A stretch of 44,614 bases of DNA from an uncultured Thiotrichales bacterium (lineage in GTDB: Bacteria > Pseudomonadota > Gammaproteobacteria > CAIRSR01): contig CAIRSR010000149.1 of the NCBI GenBank assembly GCA_903881315.1, forward strand, positions 1-44,614. Direction: 5' to 3'. Numbering within the stretch: position 1 is the stretch's first letter; each line of letters starts with the position of its first letter. The notes under the pieces were generated by a model. It worked only from the letters and a program-made list of their open reading frames with translations. It had not been told where the DNA came from and searched no databases. A program made the translations under genes and the position numbers. Below, one piece after another: positions 27,074 through 36,128 of this stretch.

Positions 27074-29407
27074 CTAAAAATTTATGGTGTATGATTTTGT
27101 ACTACTCACACTAAAGCTTATCGTTCCTGACATGTAGTACCACCACATCCCCCCTGAGTACGCTCGATACTGGTACTTTACCTTATGACTACCGGTTGAT
27201 ACTGTCTTTGTCCAGGTATCGCCCGATGCGATATAAACACCGTCAACCTGGACATCATCGAGCCAGAGGTTGGTGATTTGTGCGTAATTCTCGTTGTTGT
27301 TGATGATCAGTTTGTTGCCGGTTGCACTACTGCTGCCGGTGACGGTGATGCTCTTGGTTACCTGGGGGGCAGCCGTATAGGTAGCGTTACCTGCCTGGTT
27401 TGCGGCAATCGTACAGGTGCCAGCGGCAACACCGGTCACCTTAGCGCCACTCACGGTACAAACGGAAGTGGTGGCGGAACTAAAGGTGACCGCAAGGCCC
27501 GAACTGGCCGAAGCGCTGACGGTCGTCGTCCCTTTGGCGGCGAGTGTTGTCGGGCTAAAGGTGATAGCCCCGATGGTTTGGTTGGTCTTGGCTGCTGGAT
27601 TCACGCTAACCTTGGTGGTAATCCTTGGGGCAGCATTGAAGGTCGCGCTACCTACCTGATCTGCGGCAATCGTACAGGTACCTACGGCTTTTCCGGTGAT
27701 GGTGCTCCCGCTGACGGTACAGATGGACGGTGTGGTGGAATTGAACATCACCGCATTCCCTGAGTCTCCTCCCGTTGCCGAGAGCGTCGCAGTACCGCCC
27801 ACCGTAATGGTGGGAATAGCACCAAGGATGATCGTTTGGTTGGCGCTGAAGTTGGCAGTGACCGTTTGATTTGCCTTTATGGTGACCACGCACTGCCCAG
27901 TGCCTGTGCATCCACCACCGCTCCAGTTCGCAAAGGTAGATCCTGCATCTGGGGTGGCCGTTAAGGTGATCTTTGTGTTGGGAGCGTAGGCGGTATTACA
28001 AGTCGTACCGCAATTGATATTTGCTGGGCTGCTGGTTACCGTACCGCTACCGGCTCCGGATTTGACGACGGTAAGGGTGGGGTTGGTCGTGGCAAAGGTT
28101 GCTGTCACTGTCGTTGCGGCATTCATGGTCGCGACACACGTTCCGGTTCCAGAGCAGCCGCCACCGCTCCAACCAGTGAACGTGGAACCGGCACTCGGGG
28201 TGGCGGTGAGGGTAACGCTTACACTGTTGCTATAAAGTGCGCTGCAATTACTACCACAACTGATGCCCGCCGGATTGCTGGTGACGGTGCCTGAACCCAA
28301 ACCGGTTTTATTGACGGTCAGGGTTACATTCTGCGTATCAGGCGTATAAAGCATGGTTCTGGCGGTTGGATTGGCACCGCCACAGGCTGTCGCCCCACCA
28401 GCGACCAATACCGCCCCACTTTTTAGCAGGGTTGCTGTTTGGCTGATACAGGCTGTCCCACCCGATGATGGCGTTGCGCTCCACGTTCCGCTATTCGGGT
28501 CGTATACCTCTGCGTCATCACCCACGCCAACGGCAAGTACCTTGCCATTATTTAATGGCGTCAGGGTGTTTGCCCAACTCAGGCTTCTAACGCCGCTTAC
28601 GCTCCACGTCCCGCTTGCCGGATCGTAGATCTCGGAGGTCAGTGGCCCATTTATGCCGTCGCCCGCAGCGGCAAGCACTTTGCCATTGCTCATCAGGGTT
28701 GTCAGCACACCACTCGGATTATGCAGTGCTCCGGTTATACTCCACGTCTCACTTGCCGGATCGTATAACTCTGCAGTAGCAACGCCGACATCGTTGGCGT
28801 CACTCCCCCCGGCGATCAGCACTTTCCCGTTGGTTAGCAAGGTTGCTGAGAAGCCACCGTTCCGATCCAGCTTACGGGAACCGGTTGGACTCTGTACCCC
28901 AGTGGCCGGATCGTACAACGTCGCGGTACGATCAGCCCCCCATCCTCCTGCGATCAGGATTTTCCCGTTCTTTAGGAGGGTCATTTTAGAGAGTCCGCCC
29001 TCCATTTGTATAGGGCCATTGGTAGTCCATGTCCTGCTTACCGGATCGTATAGCTCTACGATACCCTGTCCGTCAACGATGAGTACCCTACCATCACCTA
29101 GCCGCATCCCTGGCCCAGCGCTCCCGGTTGCCATCGGCGCACCAGTGACACTCCAACTCTTACTGGTTGGATCGTATAACTCGGCACCTGGCACATCTGC
29201 GTAGCCATCACCGCCGCCTACAACCAATACATTGCCATCGTTCAACAAGACTGCGGCTTGCCCACCACGCGCAGCGTTCATTGAACCAACCAATTCCCAA
29301 GTACCGCTGCTTGCCTTGGCCGGAAAAGAGAGGAGGGAGATCGTTAAGACAGAAAGAAACCAGAGGAGATTAACGCGAACGACTAAGGATGTGACTGCAG
29401 GACCCAT
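27074..29407 (-). CDS. Secreted Kelch-repeat protein with InlB-type and Ig-like domains
   Basis: A 777-residue exported protein. The signal peptide (LLWFLSVLTISLLSFPAKAS) is followed by six to seven Kelch/galactose-oxidase-type repeats (about 40-350) of the form LLNDGNVLVVGG ... AELYDPTSKSWS, a probable beta-propeller. Next are two InlB B-repeat-like modules (about 358-520; GSGTVTSNPAGISCG and GSGTVTSSPANINCG, each with four Cys and GWSGGGC/NWSGGGC) and two Ig-like modules (about 522-690; AVGTCTIAADQVGSATF and AAGTCTIAANQAGNATY). The tail (690-777) is rich in Tyr, Trp and Ser. The ATG at 29407 is chosen because GGAGAG lies just upstream and the signal peptide follows; the open frame runs a further 128 codons upstream through repeat copy C and looks non-coding there. 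Likely a surface or secreted adhesin or carbohydrate-binding protein. Confidence 0.85.
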   Translation of the reverse strand: MGPAVTSLVVRVNLLWFLSVLTISLLSFPAKASSGTWELVGSMNAARGGQAAVLLNDGNVLVVGGGDGYADVPGAELYDPTSKSWSVTGAPMATGSAGPGMRLGDGRVLIVDGQGIVELYDPVSRTWTTNGPIQMEGGLSKMTLLKNGKILIAGGWGADRTATLYDPATGVQSPTGSRKLDRNGGFSATLLTNGKVLIAGGSDANDVGVATAELYDPASETWSITGALHNPSGVLTTLMSNGKVLAAAGDGINGPLTSEIYDPASGTWSVSGVRSLSWANTLTPLNNGKVLAVGVGDDAEVYDPNSGTWSATPSSGGTACISQTATLLKSGAVLVAGGATACGGANPTARTMLYTPDTQNVTLTVNKTGLGSGTVTSNPAGISCGSNCSALYSNSVSVTLTATPSAGSTFTGWSGGGCSGTGTCVATMNAATTVTATFATTNPTLTVVKSGAGSGTVTSSPANINCGTTCNTAYAPNTKITLTATPDAGSTFANWSGGGCTGTGQCVVTIKANQTVTANFSANQTIILGAIPTITVGGTATLSATGGDSGNAVMFNSTTPSICTVSGSTITGKAVGTCTIAADQVGSATFNAAPRITTKVSVNPAAKTNQTIGAITFSPTTLAAKGTTTVSASASSGLAVTFSSATTSVCTVSGAKVTGVAAGTCTIAANQAGNATYTAAPQVTKSITVTGSSSATGNKLIINNNENYAQITNLWLDDVQVDGVYIASGDTWTKTVSTGSHKVKYQYRAYSGGMWWYYMSGTISFSVSSTKSYTINF

Positions 29408-29790
29408 ATTATCTCTCCAGGGCGCAAAGCCAACCCATCGGCAGGTAGAGAGTGCGCACCCGTGCTCACCTTCCTTACTCGTGAGAACCTGTTTGGTGTT
29501 GTAGTACAACTCACTCACAGTGTCCATTGGTGATCGTCGGACAGTAGACTGATGAAACCGATAGGCTGGGTTGGTGTTTTCCATTAGGTTAAACCTACGC
29601 TGTCGCACAAAAAACTGCCGAGTCTGAATCTGTGGTCGCCGATCGGTGTAACTGCTCACTCTCCCTCCTACTGGGAGGGAAGACAAGGTTTGCCTCTCCT
29701 CCCAACCTCCCACCAGCGGGGGAAGGGGTCGGTTACACCGCGTGGCGGACGCCGTTTTCATGGCGCAAGACCAATCAAGGCCACCGACCA
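29408..29790. other. Intergenic region upstream of the Kelch gene, with repeat copy C
   Basis: These 383 bases separate the priA stop from the Kelch protein start. They hold palindromic repeat copy C (29646-29738). The Kelch reading frame stays open through the whole stretch but its translation (arginine-rich, no domain) does not look like protein, and the clear ribosome site at 29408-29420 argues against it. No convincing promoter was found. Confidence 0.6.
29646..29738. repeat. Short palindromic repeat, copy C (MITE-like)
   Basis: A 93-base element with ends gtgtaac and gttacac (terminal inverted repeat, perfect over 7 bases and imperfect beyond) and the interior block ggagggaagacaaggtttgc, which is the reverse complement of the interior of copy B. 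It therefore lies inverted relative to copy B, so the pair brackets the Kelch gene. Confidence 0.7.
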
Positions 29791-31866
29791 CTACAACAGA
29801 TCCAGCGGGTCTACATCTAGTGACCAGTGCAGACCGTGGCGGCGAAAGGGTAGGGCCTCGAGCAGGGGCAACCAGGTTTTTAATAAGGCTTGTAGGTCAG
29901 TGCGGCGCACGGTCTGGAGCAACAACTGGGCGCGGTAGCGGTCTGCTCGACGCTCCATGGGGCTTGGCAGTGGCCCGTGGATCTCGATCAAACCGTTTTG
30001 GCTAAGCTGACTTACCTGCTCTTTGGCGGCCTGCAAAAAGGCGAGGGAAGACTCCCGCGCCCGCGATTCGGCCCGTAGCAGGGCAAGGGAGCTGTACGGC
30101 GGCCAACCGGTCTCGGCACGCTCCGCCAGAGCCGCCTTGGCAAAGACACCATACCCGCCAGACAATAAGATATTGAGGGTTGGGTGTTCGGGGTTGTGGG
30201 TCTGGATAAGCACCTGACCGGGCTTGTCGGCGCGCCCCGACCGACCAGAGACCTGCACCAAGAGTTGGGCAAAGCGCTCGGTGTCACGAAAATCGACCCC
30301 ATACAGGCCGCGATCGGCCTGCACCACCACGACCAGGGTGACACCTGGGAAATCGTGGCCCTTGGCCAACATCTGCGTCCCGATCAGGATGCGGGCCTGA
30401 CCGCTGTGGATCTCGCCGAGCAGGTTGTCCATGGCACCACGGGCACGGGTACTGTCGCGGTCGATGCGCACCAACGGATACTCTGGGAAGCGGGTGAGCA
30501 GTGCTTGTTCGAGCCGTTCGGTTCCTGATCCCATGGGGTGCAAAGAGACCGCTTTACAGGCGGGGCAGGTGCGTGGTGCGGGTGACTCGATCCCACAATG
30601 GTGGCAGCGCAACTGCCACTCCTCGCGGTGAAAGGTCTGGCGGGCATCGCAGCGCCGACATTCCGATGTCCAGCCGCATTGGTAGCAGAGCAAGACCGGC
30701 GCATAGCCACGACGGTTTAGAAAGAGCAGCACCTGTTCACCGCGCTGCAGATGCTCTTCGACAATCTTCAGCAGGGGTTCGGCAAGCCCATGGTAGAGCG
30801 ATTGGTTACGCAGATCGACAATGCGCACCTGCGGTGGTTTGGCGATACCCGCCCGTTGTGCGAGCGTCAGGCGACGATAGCGGCCCACGGCGACATTGTG
30901 CAGGCTCTCGAGGGTTGGTGTCGCTGAGCCGAGTAGCACCGTGGCTTGCGCCCGTTGGCCACGCACCACCGCCAAGTCGCGGGCATGGTAGCGAAATTTC
31001 TCCCACTGCTTAAACGAGAGGTCGTGTTCTTCATCGACCACAATCACCCCCAGCCGTGGCAGGGGCGTAAAGATGGCCGAGCGCGTACCAATGACAACCT
31101 GAACCTCGCCAGCACTTGCCGCACGCCAAGCCGCGTAACGCGCCGTATCAGAAAGCCCAGAGTGTAACACCGCAAGTGGTGTCGCAAGGCGGCGCCGGAA
31201 CCTGTCCACGAGCTGCGGCGTGAGGCCAATCTCGGGCACCAACACCAAGGCCTGGCGTCCCTCGGCAAGTGCTGCACGCACGATCTCCATGTACACCTCG
31301 GTCTTGCCGCTGCCCGTTACCCCATCCAAGAGAAAGCACTGGAAACCAAGCGACGCCGTGACCGTATCCACCACGGCCTGTTGTTCGGCATTGAGGGGGG
31401 GGCCGGGCTCGGGCGTTTCCACGAGGGGGACAACCAGCGATTCCGTGGTTGTTGTCGTGCGCCGTCGGCGGCGGGTTGCAACGGCTACGGGGGCGTCCTT
31501 TTTCTTGCTGCGTAGGGCAGCGGGCAGGGCGTTCCCGATCACCTCACCGATGGGGTGATGGTAATAATCCGCTGCCCAGCGCAACAGCGCGAGCATCTCG
31601 GGGGAGACGCTGGGCGCTTGGTCTAGTAGCTCAAGGGCGGGGAGGAGGGGTACGGTGATGCGCGAGGTAGGCGAGGTTGCGAGCAACACCCCAATGCGCG
31701 TCGAGCGACCAAACGGGATGAGAAGCCGCACACCAGGCACGAGCAGACTGGGATCACAACCCGCAGGCGGCAGATAGTCGAAGTCGCTTCGTAGCGGGTA
31801 GGGGGCCACGACCACCGCCACCTGTAGCACCAGGCCCGCGTCAGGGTTAGCCACGGTGGTTGACAA
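29791..31866 (-). CDS. priA: Primosomal protein N' (replication restart helicase PriA)
   Basis: 691 residues, slightly shorter than E. coli PriA (732). PriA binds stalled forks and reloads the replicative helicase. Seen are the N-terminal DNA-binding region (APYPLRSDFDYLPPAG), Walker A GVTGSGKTEVYMEIV (about residue 185), motif II VVDEEHDLSFKQWEKF, the eight-cysteine zinc-binding insert (CYQCGWTSECRRC, CHHCG, CPACK; about 390-440), and the C-terminal helicase motifs IGTQMLAKGHDFPGVTLV and QVSGRSGRADKPG. The first possible start is TTG at 31866; a GTG four codons later (31854) is an alternative, and neither has a clear ribosome site. It begins 20 bases after the chemoreceptor gene, so it may be co-transcribed with it. 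Confidence 0.96.
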   Translation of the reverse strand: MSTTVANPDAGLVLQVAVVVAPYPLRSDFDYLPPAGCDPSLLVPGVRLLIPFGRSTRIGVLLATSPTSRITVPLLPALELLDQAPSVSPEMLALLRWAADYYHHPIGEVIGNALPAALRSKKKDAPVAVATRRRRRTTTTTESLVVPLVETPEPGPPLNAEQQAVVDTVTASLGFQCFLLDGVTGSGKTEVYMEIVRAALAEGRQALVLVPEIGLTPQLVDRFRRRLATPLAVLHSGLSDTARYAAWRAASAGEVQVVIGTRSAIFTPLPRLGVIVVDEEHDLSFKQWEKFRYHARDLAVVRGQRAQATVLLGSATPTLESLHNVAVGRYRRLTLAQRAGIAKPPQVRIVDLRNQSLYHGLAEPLLKIVEEHLQRGEQVLLFLNRRGYAPVLLCYQCGWTSECRRCDARQTFHREEWQLRCHHCGIESPAPRTCPACKAVSLHPMGSGTERLEQALLTRFPEYPLVRIDRDSTRARGAMDNLLGEIHSGQARILIGTQMLAKGHDFPGVTLVVVVQADRGLYGVDFRDTERFAQLLVQVSGRSGRADKPGQVLIQTHNPEHPTLNILLSGGYGVFAKAALAERAETGWPPYSSLALLRAESRARESSLAFLQAAKEQVSQLSQNGLIEIHGPLPSPMERRADRYRAQLLLQTVRRTDLQALLKTWLPLLEALPFRRHGLHWSLDVDPLDLL

Positions 31867-31886
31867 TGGCGCGGCGCGGGTGTGGT

Positions 31887-33368
31887 CTAGCGATGTTGCT
31901 CACTCAGCATGGTGTCGATAAGACCGACCAGTTCGTTGCCATTGTGTTCTGCGAGATCCATGTATTTGACGAGCTTGTCTGCGCGGTCATCATCGTTGGC
32001 CCAATCGCCGGTGGCCTGTTCGAGCGCCTGCTGTATGCTCTGGTGCAGACCGGCGTGGGGCGCGTCGATATGGTGATAGGCGGTTGCGTGACTAAAGCGC
32101 TCCTTGCCCTCGCCAGTGAAGTACCACTTGCCGAAGCGACAACTGTGGTGATCGAGGGTTGCCGCCTTGGCCTCGGGGCTATTGCTGCCCTTATCCATGG
32201 CGACATAGCCGTTTTGCTTCAGGATCATGTGATCGATCTTGACCAAGGAGCCAAAGGAGAGATCCTTCGCTCGGGTCAGGCAGGTGATGCTCTCATCGGC
32301 GGAGTGTGCGAACTCGGCGAACTGGTCGCGCAGTTGGTGCATCTGTACGCTGATGCTATGCGTTAGGGTGTTGGTCGCGACCGACTCTTCCATCATGGTG
32401 TCCATGCAGGCACCGAAACGAGCGAGACTTGTCGCAATCTCAGCGACCGATTGTTTGCTGTGCTCGGCGAGCGTCTTGACCTCACCCGCAACCACAGCAA
32501 AACCGCGTCCGCTCTCACCAGCGCGCGCCGCCTCGATGGCCGCGTTTAGCGCGAGCAGGCTCGTCTGATCAGCGATGCCGCGCACCACGCGCAAGACCTC
32601 CGTTACCTGCTTACTCTCCTTTTGGAGTTTGGCGGCGGTTTCGCGCACCACAGCGGTCTTGTCGGCAATGGTGGCAAGCGAGTTGCTAATGCCGTCCACG
32701 CCAGCATGGCTTTGTTGTGCTGAGGTCACATTCTTGTGGGCGATGTCTTCCACGACCTGCATCTCGTCGCTGACCGTGTTCATATCCTTCTGGATAAGCT
32801 GAAGATTGCCAAGCAGGTTGCTCGCGTTTAGCGTGTACAGGCGCGACTGCACCCGATTGCGCTTGATGTGCTCGACATTGACCGACATGGTGGTGATGGC
32901 CTGGTTCATGCTCTCCATGGCATCAGCGAAGCGTCCGGGCAGGCCGCCGCTTTCGGCGCGACGATTAAAGCGGCCTTCGCCAACACGGGTAAAACAGGTA
33001 TCCGCCTCTTTGAAGAAGGTCTCTACGTAGTCAAGGAAGTCATTGAGCTGCCAGGCCACCCGCCCGACCTCGCCAAGACCCGTGGTATTCACGACGCGGT
33101 GGTGTAGCTCGCCCTCACAGGCGGCGTTGAGGAGAAAGGCCATCTCGTTTAGGGCATCTAGCGGTTGCAGTCCGGTACGCCAGGTGTAGAGAGAAAAGGC
33201 CAGCGCGAACAGTGGAAAGAGGCAGAACTCCAGGGTTACGCCGTAGTGCAAGATGGCGGCAACGGCAGTGGCGAAAGTGAGGCCCGTAAAGACTACGCAG
33301 GCGATAAGGAGCCGCGTATTCAAGAAATAGCTGCGACGGCCCGGCGTTTGTTGGGGGGTGTGCGCCAT
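31887..33368 (-). CDS. Chemoreceptor (methyl-accepting type) with C-terminal CZB zinc-binding domain
   Basis: A 493-residue membrane signalling protein. Two hydrophobic segments near the N-terminus (about 16-38 and 40-57) leave almost no periplasmic domain. A HAMP-like linker follows, then a cytoplasmic signalling helix pair with the conserved hairpin tip [20 protein letters not shown] and [19 protein letters not shown], which contacts CheA/CheW. The C-terminus is a CZB domain ([25 protein letters not shown], then clustered His), known to bind zinc and, in some receptors, to sense hypochlorous acid. I use ATG 33368, which has GAGG eight bases upstream and lies 8 bases after the PAS gene stop; an upstream extension of the frame overlaps the PAS gene and is not real. 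With the PAS protein it resembles an aerotaxis receptor split in two. Confidence 0.9.
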   Translation of the reverse strand: MAHTPQQTPGRRSYFLNTRLLIACVVFTGLTFATAVAAILHYGVTLEFCLFPLFALAFSLYTWRTGLQPLDALNEMAFLLNAACEGELHHRVVNTTGLGEVGRVAWQLNDFLDYVETFFKEADTCFTRVGEGRFNRRAESGGLPGRFADAMESMNQAITTMSVNVEHIKRNRVQSRLYTLNASNLLGNLQLIQKDMNTVSDEMQVVEDIAHKNVTSAQQSHAGVDGISNSLATIADKTAVVRETAAKLQKESKQVTEVLRVVRGIADQTSLLALNAAIEAARAGESGRGFAVVAGEVKTLAEHSKQSVAEIATSLARFGACMDTMMEESVATNTLTHSISVQMHQLRDQFAEFAHSADESITCLTRAKDLSFGSLVKIDHMILKQNGYVAMDKGSNSPEAKAATLDHHSCRFGKWYFTGEGKERFSHATAYHHIDAPHAGLHQSIQQALEQATGDWANDDDRADKLVKYMDLAEHNGNELVGLIDTMLSEQHR

Positions 33369-33376
33369 CGGTGACC

Positions 33377-33889
33377 TCAGGTGAGTGTCAGAATGAAGTT
33401 TTCGTAATCGGTGCCCTGTGCGGCCATCTTGTCCTTCAAGAACGTGAGCGACACCTCCGCCGCTTGCGCTGCAGGCAATGGTGCCTCGACGCGCCGCATC
33501 TCTTGGTACAACGGGATGATGGTCGAGCGCAAGACCTCGGGGTTTGGCTTGCGGCGTGCCGAATGATAGCCGCGCACCGTGCCGTGGCTGTCGACATCGG
33601 GGGTGACGTTGGCACGCACCCAGTAGAAAGCACCATCGGCAGCCTGATTCTTGACGAAGGCAAAGCACTCCCGACCGCTCTGGATGGTCTGCCACAGGTG
33701 CAGAAAGATGCCGCGCGGCATATCGGGGTGGCGCACAATGTTGTGCGGCTCGCCGAGGAGATCGGGGAGACGATAGCCCGAGACGCGCATGAAGGTGCGG
33801 TTTGCGTAGGTAATGTAACCGCCCAAGTCGGTTTTCGAGACAATCAGGTCGGTCTCTTTGAGCACAATTTCAGCGTTGCGAGTGGTCAT
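33377..33889 (-). CDS. Aer-type PAS domain protein
   Basis: A 170-residue single PAS domain with the Aer signature: [34 protein letters not shown], and [20 protein letters not shown]. In Aer this domain binds FAD and senses redox state. No transmembrane helix or output domain is present; the output is probably the chemoreceptor encoded 8 bases downstream, since E. coli Aer has PAS, membrane anchor and signalling domain in one chain. The residues after the PAS core ([15 protein letters not shown] and onward) could form a helix for contact with the receptor (inference). I chose ATG 33889 because the conserved region starts there; the frame is open to 33961. Confidence 0.87.
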   Translation of the reverse strand: MTTRNAEIVLKETDLIVSKTDLGGYITYANRTFMRVSGYRLPDLLGEPHNIVRHPDMPRGIFLHLWQTIQSGRECFAFVKNQAADGAFYWVRANVTPDVDSHGTVRGYHSARRKPNPEVLRSTIIPLYQEMRRVEAPLPAAQAAEVSLTFLKDKMAAQGTDYENFILTLT

Positions 33890-34266
33890 GCCGTGTTCCA
33901 GGACGCCGCTAACAGAGGGGGCAGGGGAGGGAGTATACCGCCCTTGCGGGATTGACAACATAGCAGGAGAGGGTGCGGTTGTTTTGTCTTGGTATCCTGT
34001 GGATAACTCTGTGAACAGATTACCACAGAAGTGCGCAACGAGTTGATCGAATTGGTTGTTTATGTGCAGGGGGGCGGGGGGTATGTATAATTACTACTTG
34101 CGCCCTGGGTTTCCCTCAGGGTTGTTTTGCGAGGGCGGCGCCTCTTTTGATCATTTTCTTGCTGTTATTACGCCAGGTTAGCGACAAGTTTTGCCGCTGG
34201 TTTGCCTTTTTTCGCGACACTTGCGCGACCGCCTGACCCGATGGGAACGCTAGGTCTTTCTCGGTC
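33890..34266. other. Intergenic region with promoter-like and hairpin sequences
   Basis: These 377 bases lie between the PAS gene start and the GNAT remnant and contain no gene I can support. A TATAAT is present on the plus strand at 34086-34091. Just after it is a nested inverted repeat: cgccct (34101-34106) pairs with agggcg (34132-34137) and ccctg (34103-34107) with caggg (34117-34121), followed further on by cctctttt. This could be a short structured transcript, but nothing else supports it. Confidence 0.35.
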
Positions 34267-34780
34267 TCATGACGAACATTTTCCTTGTTCGTCTTCTGCG
34301 GCAGTTGTCAAGCTCCGCGCTAAGTCAACCATGCGCACGAACATGGCACGGCGTGGGTCGAAGGGAAGCTCCCGAAACCCCCATCGGGCGTAGAAACGGC
34401 GCACCGTGTCGTCAATCGGGTGGGTAATGACAGCGAAACTGCCGATATTTTGCGCGGCAGACAACGCCGTCCTGAGCGCAAACCACAGTAGGGACGTGGC
34501 GTGGCCTTGTCCCTGGATAGGCTTTATCAACGGCGAGTTGTCCGAGAAGCGTGACGGGGATGGGATCGGGTCGATTGCGTTGTTGCGCCTTAGGAAGGCA
34601 TGCGCGTTCTGTCTGCGCTGCACCGAGGCTGACGTAACCGATGACCCGCCCCGATGCAGCAGCGGTGATCACGTTGATGCGCGAGCCCTCCGCCAGATGA
34701 TTTGCAGAGGCGTAACGACGAAGCCAACCATTCAGCGACGCTCGGCCACAATCGAAAAGACTTAGATCATCACCCAGAAT
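34267..34780 (-). pseudogene. GNAT acetyltransferase (TacT/AtaT-like), frameshifted
   Basis: Two frames together encode a GNAT protein of the toxin-like group. The N-terminal part (about 34780 to 34516) reads LSLFDCGRASLNGWLRRYA, then ITAAASGRVIGYVSLGAAQT and LLGQLAVDKAY. The C-terminal part (about 34515 to 34267) reads QGQGHATSLLWFALRTAL, FAVITHPIDDTVRRFYARWG and RAMFVRMVDLA. One extra base at about 34515-34516 breaks the acetyl-CoA loop; removing it restores AYQGQGHATSLL. No ATG, GTG or TTG start is found for the N-terminal part: a TAG at 34787-34789 lies just upstream, leaving only ATT or CTG. Toxin GNATs acetylate aminoacyl-tRNA and are usually preceded by a ribbon-helix-helix antitoxin gene; none is visible upstream, so this is most likely a decayed remnant. 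Confidence 0.75.
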
Positions 34781-34976
34781 GTTGCGCTAACCTCGCGCCC
34801 AAGACTTGGCGTCACGGAACTGGCCAGGCCAGCGGCAAGATGCCTGGTTCTCGGCCTCTTGGCACGGCGCTTGTGCTAAAATGGGCAGGTGTCGAGAATG
34901 GCCATCAACAGAGGCGTACTGCTGGTTGCGATCCACTCTACCGCCTCCCTCTGTCTATTTTACTCGGTTTTCATCC

Positions 34977-36128
34977 ATGCCTGCGTCTCGACCGATGGTA
35001 ACGGTTGGTCTCTCTGGTGGCGTTGACTCTTCGGTTGCCGCACTTTTGCTGCAACAGCAGGGGTATGCGGTCTCTGCGGTGTTCATGAAGAATTGGGAGG
35101 AGGATGACGCGCACGGGCTTTGTCCTGCCGCCACCGATTACCGCGACGCAGCCGCAGTCGCCGCTACCTTGGGGTTGCCGCTCCAAGCAGTCAGCTTTGC
35201 CGATTATTACTGGGACAGGGTGTTTACCCCGTTCTTGGCGGCCTATGCCGAGGGACGCACCCCAAACCCCGACGTGTTCTGTAATCGTGAGATCAAGTTC
35301 GACGCCTTTCTTGAATACGCACTCGCGCGCGGGGCTCGCTACATCGCGACCGGCCACTATGCGCGCAGTGTTCAACAAGACGGCATTTGGCGTCTCCAAA
35401 AAGGCCTAGACCCGAACAAGGATCAGAGCTACTTCCTTTATTATCTTGGCCAGAAAGCGCTTGCCCACACCCTGTTCCCAGTTGGCGCACTGGCGAAGGC
35501 TGAGGTGCGCAGACAGGCCGCCACCGCCGCACTCGTGACCCACGGCAAAAAAGACAGCACCGGCATCTGCTTTATTGGCGAGCGCCCCTTTCGGGAGTTC
35601 CTGGCCCGCTACCTACCGGCCAAACCCGGGCCCCTCGTCACCCCCGCAGGCGAAGAGGTCGGTAGCCACGATGGGATGATGTATTACACCCTCGGGCAAC
35701 GTCATGGTCTGCGCTTAGGGGGGCGGCGCGGTGATAATGGCGCACCCTGGTATGTGGTCGCAAAAGATGTCGCCACCAACACCTTGGTTGTAGCGCGAGA
35801 CCATGATCATCCATTACTCTATCGTGTTAGCCTCGTTGCCGCCGATATTGCTTGGGTTGCGGGGGTGTGTCCTCGGCTGCCCCTGTCGTGTCAGGCCAAG
35901 GTTCGCTACCGCCAAGAGGATCAGGCGTGTGTTGTTGCGGCGCATGGGGATGATCAGGTGCTCGTGACCTTTAGTGTGCCGCAGCGGGCGCTTACCCCCG
36001 GGCAATCGGTGGTCTTTTATCAAGGTGAGGAATGTTTGGGGGGCGGGGTGATTGCAACCGACACACCATCAATGGGCAACCAAGACAGCAGGGAGTCTCC
36101 TCCCCCACGGAGCGCGTGGCATGAGTAA
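34977..36128 (+). CDS. mnmA: tRNA-specific 2-thiouridylase MnmA
   Basis: A 383-residue enzyme that thiolates U34 of tRNA(Lys), tRNA(Glu) and tRNA(Gln), taking sulfur from the Tus/IscS relay. The PP-loop SGGVDSSV (about residues 13-20) binds ATP. The two catalytic cysteines are in place: NPDVFCNREIKF (about Cys102) and DSTGICFIGERPF (about Cys198). LDPNKDQSYFLYYLGQ and GQRHGLRLGG are also characteristic. ATG 34977 (MPASRPMVTVGLSGG) is the family start; the longer upstream open frame is not coding. The 3' end overlaps the hflD start by 8 bases, as in other gammaproteobacteria. It begins the probable operon mnmA-hflD-rsmB-DUF4390-ntrYX. Confidence 0.97.
   Translation: MPASRPMVTVGLSGGVDSSVAALLLQQQGYAVSAVFMKNWEEDDAHGLCPAATDYRDAAAVAATLGLPLQAVSFADYYWDRVFTPFLAAYAEGRTPNPDVFCNREIKFDAFLEYALARGARYIATGHYARSVQQDGIWRLQKGLDPNKDQSYFLYYLGQKALAHTLFPVGALAKAEVRRQAATAALVTHGKKDSTGICFIGERPFREFLARYLPAKPGPLVTPAGEEVGSHDGMMYYTLGQRHGLRLGGRRGDNGAPWYVVAKDVATNTLVVARDHDHPLLYRVSLVAADIAWVAGVCPRLPLSCQAKVRYRQEDQACVVAAHGDDQVLVTFSVPQRALTPGQSVVFYQGEECLGGGVIATDTPSMGNQDSRESPPPRSAWHE

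Noticed and set aside
29408-29791. N-terminal 128-codon extension of the Kelch protein
   Set aside because: The stretch runs through repeat copy C and has no domain; a strong ribosome site and signal peptide begin at 29407.
33369-33695. N-terminal extension of the chemoreceptor
   Set aside because: It overlaps the PAS gene in another frame and has no family similarity.
34806-34976. N-terminal extension of MnmA
   Set aside because: The conserved PP-loop starts a few residues after ATG 34977; the extension is not found in the family.
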